Assembly (NCBI GenBank): GCA_030527105.1
Contig: JAUNBK010000001.1
Coordinates: forward strand, 1 to 64,000
Length of the DNA: 64,000 bases
Source: Planctomycetia bacterium
GTDB taxonomy: Bacteria > Planctomycetota > Planctomycetia > Pirellulales > Thermoguttaceae
Direction of reading: 5' to 3'
Below the pieces are notes generated by a model that had not been told where the DNA came from, made no database searches, and saw only the letters and a program-made list of their open reading frames with translations. Of the stretch, positions 51,164 through 58,325 are shown piece after piece. Position numbers and translations under genes: made by a program. Each line of letters begins with the position of its first letter. The stretch's first letter is position 1.

Positions 51164-53365
51164 ATGGCATACCGATTAAAAAAAGCGTATCTGGGCGGAG
51201 AAGGTAACGACTTGTCTTTTGAACAAATGTTCGCAAAGATAGCGTTTACCTATATTCAGGATAAAGCTCCCTCACTGTTGCGTTACGCACAGGGTTTTCA
51301 AGTCGTAGAGCGTAACGAGGACGACACGAAAGCTCTAGGGGTTATGGGGTTCAGTATTAACGGATTGCAACTTTATGCCCCTGTGTTTTATGCAGGAGGA
51401 GAGATTAAAGGTCATGAGTTGCTACGTCTGGTAGATCAGAATCTCTGGATTCCTCTGAAAGAGGCGTGGCTTCATGAAATCTTTCGCACACAGCCCATCT
51501 CTATCGGAAGTCCTGTAGAAAGACCAGAGAAAGGTATGCGAGAGCCTGATTTGGATTTGTTGGCAGTACCGCCATTCAAACATGCCTCTGTGAGACAGAT
51601 AGAGGCGTTTTGTAAACGACTTGTAGATTATCCCAATACAGAGTTGACTAAAAAGGCTTGTAAAGATATTCTCTCTTGCGATCAACCTCTGGCAGAGTTG
51701 GCAAGGAAGGTATCTGCCAGCTTTGATCTTCCAACACACTTTAAGACAGCAGGGCTGAAAGGTCTTAAAAAGTTGCATAGCATGTTACAGTCGCAACCGT
51801 CGGTTAAAATGGCGTTCGACCAGAATTATCCAGACGGGTTCGACAGGCTTGATGTAGAAATTAAACATCGGGATTCGATGCGTAACTCTATTTTACGCGA
51901 TATGCCCTGGGCAAAACAGGCAGCTTCTGTAACCATTATGCGTTACTCTGCTGTAATCGATTCTCCTATGCCTATGGGACTTACGGATAAGGAAAAAGAA
52001 ACACTCACTACAGAGGGTTATCTTGTGCAGGACGCAAGACCTTCCGATGAAATATCGGAAATTCTGTGGGAGGAGAAAGGAGATGAAGAGTTATTCACTC
52101 CAGCACATACTGGTTTTTATGATACTATGTTAGATACGGGCGAGATTAAAAAACGTCTTGTAATAGTCAGCCCTGTGTCTGTCGAGGGTTGTTCTGATTT
52201 TTATCAGGCCGGACCTATTATTTATGATACCGATAAAAACCAGGCTACACATATATTTTCACGAGATAATCTCTGGTGTACTAAGAGTTATCCTGTAGAA
52301 CTGGCTAAGTGGGTACAGAGTCAACCTACGGCAGACAGTATTACAACAGGCAAGTCTTATATATTTCTCAGTTCATTGGGAACAGGGACAGAGGTTATTA
52401 AGATTGAGTCAAAGATTAATAATACTACTTATAAATCGATAAATGGTGATATAATTATAATCACCCCAAAAGGTTCTCGTTTTTCAAGTAAATCACCTGA
52501 GAAAAATTTCGCATCTGGAGAATGCCACATTCCTGCCGACTGGGCGTGTTTGCGTGTAGATGATTGTGTCACCAGGAGTATCGAAGTATTCCCTGTAGCC
52601 TCTGGTTCTTTGTCTCTTATCCATGGCGGTGTATTAAAACCCGCTCACTATAAACAGGCAAGATACAAAGGGTATAAACCTCTTAAAGTTACTGTAAAAT
52701 CAGGCGAGTGTGTTATCAATAATAAAAGAGCGGTGCCTGTATTTACTGGTTTTCAAGAACTTATTACAGAGCATGGACTGCGGGAAGCGGAAGCGAAAGA
52801 GATTATTAAACGAGCGGAGGCAAACACTACAGTAAGGTTGTATATCAAGTACGCCATGGAAGCTCCTGTATGGCCTGCCAAAGAACGTACTGGACCGGAT
52901 TTCTTCAAGTTCAAGGGGAGAAAAGCTCCTGATGATGAGCAGTTTGTATTGGGCTATGAAGAAACCAATCCTGACGTGTACAGAGCCGATAGCAGTACAG
53001 GCTATTCTGATACTGACAAAGCGGTATTTCAGCAAGCGATTGACCGTGGACAGAAAGAGGTATTTGATGTCTCTGCCATCAAACAATTGTACGTCAGTGC
53101 GGATACAGACACAGACATTGAGAAAGCATTGTCCAAAGTAGCTCAGGGTATGAATGCTGCGGGCGATTTGTTAATGCTGTATTATTGGAAAAGTGATCAG
53201 TTTGAAGAGATTTACGGTTCTCAGAGATTGCCAGAATTAGAAGCGTCGATTAAAAAGCTCTTCGAGATTGCTGGTGATGTGGTTCTTTTCTTAAAACGCA
53301 ATAAGCTCAATAAAGCGGATTATAAGCGACTAGCACCGATTGACTTGGGCGATAATGCTGAGTAA
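51164..53365 (+). CDS. Large phage protein, virion-associated candidate
   Basis: 733 residues from the ATG at 51164 (AAGGA upstream). An in-frame ATG at 51107 would add 19 residues but has no ribosome site and lies in a hairpin. Mixed alpha/beta; N-terminal RLKKAYLGGEGNDLSFEQM, a middle beta-rich domain with SYIFLSSLGTGTEVIKIES-like strands, and a C-terminal helical domain (ALSKVAQGMNAAGDLLMLYY, then RLPELEASIKKLFEIAGDVV). I recall similar long proteins in large tailed phages but cannot name the family. Ends at a strong terminator. Confidence 0.55.
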   Translation: MAYRLKKAYLGGEGNDLSFEQMFAKIAFTYIQDKAPSLLRYAQGFQVVERNEDDTKALGVMGFSINGLQLYAPVFYAGGEIKGHELLRLVDQNLWIPLKEAWLHEIFRTQPISIGSPVERPEKGMREPDLDLLAVPPFKHASVRQIEAFCKRLVDYPNTELTKKACKDILSCDQPLAELARKVSASFDLPTHFKTAGLKGLKKLHSMLQSQPSVKMAFDQNYPDGFDRLDVEIKHRDSMRNSILRDMPWAKQAASVTIMRYSAVIDSPMPMGLTDKEKETLTTEGYLVQDARPSDEISEILWEEKGDEELFTPAHTGFYDTMLDTGEIKKRLVIVSPVSVEGCSDFYQAGPIIYDTDKNQATHIFSRDNLWCTKSYPVELAKWVQSQPTADSITTGKSYIFLSSLGTGTEVIKIESKINNTTYKSINGDIIIITPKGSRFSSKSPEKNFASGECHIPADWACLRVDDCVTRSIEVFPVASGSLSLIHGGVLKPAHYKQARYKGYKPLKVTVKSGECVINNKRAVPVFTGFQELITEHGLREAEAKEIIKRAEANTTVRLYIKYAMEAPVWPAKERTGPDFFKFKGRKAPDDEQFVLGYEETNPDVYRADSSTGYSDTDKAVFQQAIDRGQKEVFDVSAIKQLYVSADTDTDIEKALSKVAQGMNAAGDLLMLYYWKSDQFEEIYGSQRLPELEASIKKLFEIAGDVVLFLKRNKLNKADYKRLAPIDLGDNAE

Positions 53366-53371
53366 GTTAGG

Positions 53372-53402
53372 AGCGTTGGTAGTAAAATACCAACGCTTTT
53401 TT
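53372..53402 (+). terminator. Intrinsic terminator of the 50-53 kb block
   Basis: AGCGTTGGTA / TACCAACGCT (10-base perfect stem, 6-base loop) followed by TTTTTT. It ends the block whose last gene stops at 53365. Confidence 0.92.
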
Positions 53403-53419
53403 AGTTATTAATAACTAAA
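53400..53419. promoter_or_regulatory. Perfect 20-base palindrome
   Basis: TTTAGTTATTAATAACTAAA. It immediately follows the terminator and precedes the stop of the macrodomain gene. Its central 18 bases equal the palindrome at 23334-23351. Confidence 0.65.
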
Positions 53420-53420
53420 T

Positions 53421-53885
53421 TTACGGGTGTAGTTGATACGGGATGTAAATCATGATATTGACATCCTTCAAAGGTTCTAATTTACGCTCCATCAAGGGTC
53501 TTACTTCAGACCAGTCAAGCCCTCCTAAGCCACAACCCAATGCCGGTACTGCAATCGATTTTATGTCTTCATCTTGTATCGTGTAAACCAACGCATCTAG
53601 ACCGACTTCAATGTATTCCAGTCTAGAGGCATTTGCACAATTCGCTTTTGTTGGAAAGTTGATGATATATTTCACACCATCTGTACTGCCTGTAGGCCAT
53701 ACATATAACATGCCTGTATAAAGTTGTTGCTCATCGCACAACTTCTTGTACTCTTGATACATTTCCGGGTAGCGTATTTTGAATTGCAGTGCAATACCTC
53801 CACCCATAATACCATCTGTGTTGACAGCGTTGACCAATGCTTCCGCGTCTGATTTGAACAAATCTCCAGTACAAAATGTAATCAT
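53421..53885 (-). CDS. Macrodomain protein (DarG-like ADP-ribosyl hydrolase)
   Basis: 154 residues from ATG 53885 (AGGAG upstream); an earlier in-frame start has no ribosome site. A single macrodomain with EALVNAVNTDGIMGGGIALQ (about 15-35), FPTKANC near 78 and SIAVPALGCGLGGLDW (about 110-125). These correspond to the ADP-ribose-binding loops of DarG and related hydrolases, which remove ADP-ribose from DNA or proteins. There is no C-terminal domain of DarG and no DarT toxin gene beside it. In a phage it may counter a host DarTG or other ADP-ribosylating defence; inference. The promoter carries an inverted repeat next to the -10. Confidence 0.82.
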   Translation of the reverse strand: MITFCTGDLFKSDAEALVNAVNTDGIMGGGIALQFKIRYPEMYQEYKKLCDEQQLYTGMLYVWPTGSTDGVKYIINFPTKANCANASRLEYIEVGLDALVYTIQDEDIKSIAVPALGCGLGGLDWSEVRPLMERKLEPLKDVNIMIYIPYQLHP

Positions 53886-53911
53886 TTCTTCTCCTGTAAT
53901 GTGATAGATAA

Positions 53912-53933
53912 ACACTGTTTACAGTGTATTATA
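53912..53933 (-). promoter_or_regulatory. Macrodomain promoter with operator-like repeat
   Basis: ACACTG-TTTA-CAGTGT (53912-53927) lies directly downstream of a minus-strand TATAAT (53928-53933). The adjacent TTATACGTAT (53930-53939) and ACACTGTTTA also occur together near 60485-60509. Likely a repressor site at the start of transcription. Confidence 0.5.
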
Positions 53934-53972
53934 CGTATATACCTGTGTTAGAAGAGCAAGAAAGAGTATATT

Positions 53973-54560
53973 ATGAACATACAAAAAGACAGAGTAATCG
54001 GACAAGACGGTAAGACATGTTACACTCCTTTTCTTGGGAAGATGGATGACACGGTTTACCGTGCGGCAGAACGGGTACTGCAAGAGCTTGGATGGGAATG
54101 GTCAGAGGACGATAACGCCTACATCTTAAAATTAGATCTTGGCGTGGTTAAACTTACAGAAGTGCTTTCCGTTCCTAAAGAGACAGAAGCGGAATACGCT
54201 GGTTGGTATTGGAAATTTTTCTGTCATACAGTATCTGCTGCGACCACTTGCAACGGTAAAGATGTCGCACCGGGCCAAATACATGACATGCTCAACAAGT
54301 ATATTGACGAACTGGAAGATGTTGAGTACAGTCCAGAAATGGATGTTTATACCCCGGATAGCCGGAAGTGTTTTGTTCGACAAGAAATACACGTAGACCG
54401 ATGGAAGCCCGATTTATGCGTAAAAACATGCCCCTCGCTGTGCGGAGGCACCTGCACCTACTTCCATACACGTCTAAAATACGAACCCATGACTATGGCA
54501 GATAATTATGATGTCGCTTATAGACGCTGCACAGCGTGTGTGTCGGCGGAAGAGATCTAG
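53973..54560 (+). CDS. Cys-rich accessory phage protein
   Basis: 195 residues from ATG 53973. Acidic first half (VLQELGWEWSEDDNAYILKL); C-terminal Cys cluster (CVKTCPSLCGGTC, then RCTACVSAEE, about 148-192) that could bind zinc. Single-gene unit between terminators, oriented opposite to its neighbours, as is typical of accessory cargo genes. Function unknown. Confidence 0.55.
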   Translation: MNIQKDRVIGQDGKTCYTPFLGKMDDTVYRAAERVLQELGWEWSEDDNAYILKLDLGVVKLTEVLSVPKETEAEYAGWYWKFFCHTVSAATTCNGKDVAPGQIHDMLNKYIDELEDVEYSPEMDVYTPDSRKCFVRQEIHVDRWKPDLCVKTCPSLCGGTCTYFHTRLKYEPMTMADNYDVAYRRCTACVSAEEI

Positions 54561-54576
54561 GCTACCATAGCTAAAA

Positions 54577-54606
54577 AAAAGACCATCCTTTATTGGATAG
54601 TCTTTT
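54577..54606. terminator. Bidirectional terminator
   Basis: AAAAGAC-c-ATCC / GGAT-a-GTCTTTT with a 6-base loop and a C/A mismatch; A and T tracts on both sides. It lies between convergent genes at 54560 and 54614. Confidence 0.75.
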
Positions 54607-54613
54607 CGTAAAT

Positions 54614-55291
54614 CTAGAACTCTATTTTTACAGAGTCCTGAGTCTCTGTGATTTTGATACCCAGATCATCAAATGTCAGAATTATGCCTGGATAGGAGCC
54701 TCTGAATCCTGCTAATTCTTTTGGAAAAACAAGCATTAGCTTGTTTTTCCCGTCGGACACACATGCGTATGTTACGCAATAGTGGTCTTCTTTGATCATG
54801 GTATTTGTGTTTGTTACCATTATATTCTGTATATATAGTAACAGTTCTGTGATTGCTTCGCCATACTGCTCCCTTTGTTCGTACGGCACGAAAACCATGC
54901 CCCACGGAGTGCCTACTTGAGCTATACACTCTGGGGGCACGTTATTCAACTGTTCTGGTAGAACAGTTTTAATATTTTCTGGGTTTAGTGCTATGTGGAA
55001 TAGTCGCTCGTTATTCTGTTTCATGGCTAGTTCGTATGCTCGCAGGTCAACTGCGGCTGCCTCTTCTTCTGTTGGCATTTCAATTTCTTTATTTGATTCC
55101 TTAAGCAACTCCCGACATTTTTCGTAAAGGCTATAGTCTTCTGTAGTGGAAGGTGTGCTCTCCATTGCATCCAGCAATTCTTGTGATGCTGGCTCGTCCT
55201 TCTTCCAGAGATCGGAAAAACTCCAACCTCCCATAACTTCATGTGTTTGCAGTAAAATTACCATTGTCAACAAAATTGCTACTTTCTTCAT
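54614..55291 (-). CDS. Exported accessory protein of unknown function
   Basis: 225 residues; ATG 55291 with AAGGAG upstream. The N-terminus (MKKVAILLTMVILLQTHEVM) is a signal peptide with cleavage near MGG. The mature part is acidic with helical and strand segments (HYCVTYACVSDGKNKLMLVF). A phage-encoded exported protein in a single-gene unit may be a lysogenic conversion or superinfection-exclusion factor; inference only. The inverted repeat at 55326-55346 lies 35 bases upstream. Confidence 0.6.
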   Translation of the reverse strand: MKKVAILLTMVILLQTHEVMGGWSFSDLWKKDEPASQELLDAMESTPSTTEDYSLYEKCRELLKESNKEIEMPTEEEAAAVDLRAYELAMKQNNERLFHIALNPENIKTVLPEQLNNVPPECIAQVGTPWGMVFVPYEQREQYGEAITELLLYIQNIMVTNTNTMIKEDHYCVTYACVSDGKNKLMLVFPKELAGFRGSYPGIILTFDDLGIKITETQDSVKIEF

Positions 55292-55325
55292 GTCTCTTCT
55301 CCTTGTTAAAAAATTTGAAATTTTA

Positions 55326-55346
55326 GAACTTACTCCATGTAAGTTC
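55326..55346. promoter_or_regulatory. Inverted repeat upstream of the exported protein
   Basis: GAACTTAC-TCCAT-GTAAGTTC, a perfect 8-base inverted repeat with a 5-base spacer. It lies 35 bases upstream of the ATG at 55291 (minus strand); operator candidate. Confidence 0.5.
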
Positions 55347-55424
55347 CTTTCTTATGTTATATGCCACAAAGAAACAGAAAATTAATATGTTTTAGAGGTA
55401 GCGATAAGTACTATAAAATCAACT

Positions 55425-55454
55425 TTTGCAGGTATAGTGGCAATTGATTATACT
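55425..55454 (+). promoter_or_regulatory. Promoter of the metalloprotease-like gene
   Basis: TTTGCA (55425-55430), an 18-base spacer and TATACT (55449-55454), about 53 bases upstream of the GTG at 55507. Confidence 0.45.
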
Positions 55455-55506
55455 GCATTAAACACATAACTAGACATCTACCGCAATCCATACGAAGCGA
55501 CGTACC

Positions 55507-57069
55507 GTGAATACTACAAAACTTAACAATTTGATAAAGCGTGCAGCTGATTCAAACTTCACACCTGGTGTGCATATTCGACAGACTCCAGCATCTAAAA
55601 AGCCACAGTATGCGGCTTATAATAAAGCTCTTGCGGATTTTAAGACAGACGTAGAAAAACGATTCCCGCATATCGGACTTCGTGTAACTACACATGAAAA
55701 TATCCCTCGTTCTGGATGGAATCCCTCTCACAGACTTCCACGTACATGGGGTGATTTTATACGAGAACGAGTGACCAAGAACCCTTCTTGGTTGACACCG
55801 CGAATATATGAGTGGCCTAATAAACGGATAGAGCCAAAGAATATTAACTATCGTATTGACGGAATACAGCCCCCGTACAGTGCAATCGTACCGATTAATG
55901 CGCAAAGTCAGCGTTCAAAATATATGTTGCCTATGTATAATTTAGGTAGTGATATAGGAGTAGCCTGGCGCCGCCCTAAGTCGCCGCAAGTCTCTACAGA
56001 CAAGCTAGATAGCCGGATGCAGGGCGTAGTAAGAAATGCGCTGTACCATGAACTGACACATGCCATGGACAATGGTTATTATCGTACACCGGTCAATACT
56101 AATCCGATTACAGAAGCATTCTCACATGAAGAGTTACCTGCTGTTATTGCCGAGGCTACACATAGAAATAATGGAATATTCGATCCAAATTATTTTTTCA
56201 TTTCTACGGGTCAAAATACAGATAACTACGAACCTCTGCACGTACGCCACGCAATAAATAAGCCTGATTCCTATACGCAAAAAGATATTAACCCTTACTT
56301 GCGGTATATTATGTCAACAACAAACGATGCCTATGTAACCGCAGATACAGATACAAATTCCGTGGCACCACTTAAAACGCTTGACAATCGTCTAGGATCA
56401 AATACTCAAGTTTTCTACGAGGACGGGCAAGATACTATACAAAATAAGACAAGCGACCCTAGGGAAGCTGCTCGCAATTTACTTAAAAATCGCAAGTCTA
56501 AAATATTAATGCGTGCCGTGCCATTTGATAAAATGCTTACAGAAACAGGTACTTGGGAATATACTCCACGAATAATGCTTAACGGTACAGTACCTAGTTG
56601 GTTACATCAACCAACACCTACTACACAGTTACCGTGGCCTTTCCGTAATATGGTCAACGCTGTAGGAAATTTACAACCAATACAGGCAGTTGAAGATGCC
56701 TTAAACCCTGCCACGTCAAAACAATTCTATACAGCGGATAAGCATTTTCAAGACCTAATGAAACCAGCCACAGAACGGTATTGGGATCAGTCCACACCTG
56801 ATAATAGCACTGTCGCGCCATTACCTATGGGAACTTCTGAATTCTTTAGAAAACACGTAATATCACCTACGATGCACAAACATGATTCTTTATGGAGTCA
56901 AAGATCTTTGAACCAACTCAATAACATGATTAAAGAATACTATGGTCTTATGAATAGAGATAAGGCTATACGAAACGCTACAGACACGGCACCGCATAGA
57001 ATGAGACGACAACAGCAACGATCTGTGACAGTACAACCACTGTCTGGTTATAATATGTATGAGAGCTAA
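55507..57069 (+). CDS. HEXXH zinc-metalloprotease-like accessory protein
   Basis: 520 residues starting at GTG 55507 with a weak ribosome site. It contains YHELTHAMDNG near residue 182, the zinc-protease signature H-E-x-x-H. A downstream acidic stretch includes HEELPAVIAEATHR, which could supply the third zinc ligand and the conserved Glu. No signal peptide. The rest is basic and Asn/Pro/Arg-rich with no recognised domain. Own promoter and single-gene unit. It may be an effector or a virion protein acting on entry; both are inference. Confidence 0.6.
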   Translation: MNTTKLNNLIKRAADSNFTPGVHIRQTPASKKPQYAAYNKALADFKTDVEKRFPHIGLRVTTHENIPRSGWNPSHRLPRTWGDFIRERVTKNPSWLTPRIYEWPNKRIEPKNINYRIDGIQPPYSAIVPINAQSQRSKYMLPMYNLGSDIGVAWRRPKSPQVSTDKLDSRMQGVVRNALYHELTHAMDNGYYRTPVNTNPITEAFSHEELPAVIAEATHRNNGIFDPNYFFISTGQNTDNYEPLHVRHAINKPDSYTQKDINPYLRYIMSTTNDAYVTADTDTNSVAPLKTLDNRLGSNTQVFYEDGQDTIQNKTSDPREAARNLLKNRKSKILMRAVPFDKMLTETGTWEYTPRIMLNGTVPSWLHQPTPTTQLPWPFRNMVNAVGNLQPIQAVEDALNPATSKQFYTADKHFQDLMKPATERYWDQSTPDNSTVAPLPMGTSEFFRKHVISPTMHKHDSLWSQRSLNQLNNMIKEYYGLMNRDKAIRNATDTAPHRMRRQQQRSVTVQPLSGYNMYES

Positions 57070-57136
57070 AAACTAACAATGGGCACGTAGCGACATCTAC
57101 ATACATTACAGCACAGTTCTAAGTATGTAAGTAACC

Positions 57137-57376
57137 TTATGACTTATAATAGGAAGCCGCCCATTGTTCCTGAATTACTGTATTAACGTCACACTCTTCT
57201 GGTTCTATACTTGGTATACCTATAAGCCGTTTTAACAGTCTTATTGGGCAAATACTGCCACGGTCAACTATTTCGTTATTGTATTCCAATATAACAACTT
57301 CCATATAATACGCACAAGGCACAGTTGCTACCGCTAGGCAACTTATCAACAACAATGTCATAAAAAATCTTTTCAT
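57137..57376 (-). CDS. Small exported protein
   Basis: 79 residues; ATG 57376 with AGGAGG upstream. Signal peptide MKRFFMTLLLISCLAVATVP then CAYY. The mature part carries two Cys (SICPIRLLKRLIG, EECDVNTVIQE). Could be a lipoprotein, although the residues before Cys are a poor lipobox. A promoter is present at 57473-57501. Role unknown. Confidence 0.65.
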   Translation of the reverse strand: MKRFFMTLLLISCLAVATVPCAYYMEVVILEYNNEIVDRGSICPIRLLKRLIGIPSIEPEECDVNTVIQEQWAASYYKS

Positions 57377-57472
57377 AGCAACCTCCTAAAATTAAAGTAC
57401 TGTTCTCTATTTACTTATTTTACAAACTAGTCACACTAAAACTTATCAGCATCGTATTTCTCCCTTTCTGCC

Positions 57473-57501
57473 ATGATACTATTAGAAACTCTCGTTGTCA
57501 A
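57473..57501 (-). promoter_or_regulatory. Sigma-70-type promoter (minus strand)
   Basis: On the minus strand, TTGACA (57496-57501), a 17-base spacer and TATCAT (57473-57478). It lies about 97 bases upstream of the small exported-protein gene. Confidence 0.65.
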
Positions 57502-57567
57502 GAGCAAACAGTATTTTTTGACTATTGATGTATTATACATTGCGGGGCAGCATAGATACTGAAAGCA

Positions 57568-57987
57568 TTAAACAATAACTTTCTTCAACGTCTGAATGAG
57601 CTTGTTCAGCTCTCCTGGTTGTTTCAAGTCAAAGTCGTACTCGTTGTGCTGTCCCGGTATTACCAAGTCAAAGTCACTGTAAGCGGCTGTTTTATTCTCA
57701 AACATAAACCCAACTATAATTCGATTATCTCCGATACACCATTCTGCATAGACGTTCGCTTCGGCATAAGGATACAGCACAGGAGGTTGCGGCAATTCGC
57801 AAGCTATGGTTATAAGAATAGGTTTCAGCCAATCCAGGTCTTCATCCTTAAAAGCATCTCCTGTACCGGCATACCAACCTGGTTCCAGACGTCGAAACTC
57901 GTCTAACCTGGTGTAAATATCTACTACCTCTTGAAGCGATTTCTTCAGCAGGATCAACCCTTGATTTCGACTCGTACTCTTCCACAA
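57568..57987 (-). CDS. DUF-type protein, possibly the 3' part of a frameshifted gene
   Basis: 139 residues if read from a TTG at 57987; the convincing part begins near residue 22 (VDIYTRLDEFRRLEPGWYAG) and continues with FKDEDLDWLKPILITIACEL and YAEANVYAEWCIG. The 'LEPGW...G.G' opening recalls an uncharacterised bacterial family, but I cannot name it. Its 5' end overlaps the coiled-coil gene at 57848-58246 by 140 bases in another frame and has no ribosome site. See the finding on a possible frameshift. Confidence 0.5.
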   Translation of the reverse strand: MWKSTSRNQGLILLKKSLQEVVDIYTRLDEFRRLEPGWYAGTGDAFKDEDLDWLKPILITIACELPQPPVLYPYAEANVYAEWCIGDNRIIVGFMFENKTAAYSDFDLVIPGQHNEYDFDLKQPGELNKLIQTLKKVIV

Positions 57988-58246
57988 GTTCCGAAAGAAT
58001 TTCCAACTCCTCCAACTGCTCGTTTGTCAGTTTGTCATCACCGATCTTCAGTAAAGTGTCTATCTTCGAGAGAGCTTCTTCGTAGTCCTCTTGCGAGAGG
58101 ATTGATTTGTACTTGTCCAGTTTTTTCTCCGCTTCCGATATTTCTTGTACCAAAAATTCACGGTCCAATTTCAAGAACTCTGGCATTGTTTGCAACAGAT
58201 GCCTGTTGTGATTTACTATTGACATCCAAAAGTCTCTACGATTCAC
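57848..58246 (-). CDS. Coiled-coil accessory protein
   Basis: 132 residues from GTG 58246, with AAAAGGAG at ideal spacing. About residues 25-105 form charged helices (EAEKKLDKYKSILSQEDYEE). The last 27 residues turn abruptly basic and Cys/Tyr-containing (GSRYLHQVRRVSTSGTRLVC), as if read out of frame. The normal protein may therefore continue in the frame of the 57568-57987 gene. Confidence 0.55.
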   Translation of the reverse strand: MNRRDFWMSIVNHNRHLLQTMPEFLKLDREFLVQEISEAEKKLDKYKSILSQEDYEEALSKIDTLLKIGDDKLTNEQLEELEILSELVEEYESKSRVDPAEEIASRGSRYLHQVRRVSTSGTRLVCRYRRCF

Positions 58247-58278
58247 AATTAAACTCCTTTTACAATAACACTTAAAAA

Positions 58279-58317
58279 AATAAGTCTGTTACGCATAGTT
58301 CGCGTAACAGACTTATT
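58279..58317 (-). terminator. Strong terminator of the DUF4325-ATPase unit
   Basis: A perfect 16-base stem, AATAAGTCTGTTACGC / GCGTAACAGACTTATT, with a 7-base loop. On the minus strand it is followed by a T tract. It ends the unit whose last gene stops at 58326. Confidence 0.93.
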
Positions 58318-58325
58318 AACAAAAA

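Noticed and set aside
53886-53915. Upstream start for the macrodomain gene
   Set aside because: The extra ten residues have no ribosome site and do not belong to the domain, whereas AGGAG marks the ATG at 53885.
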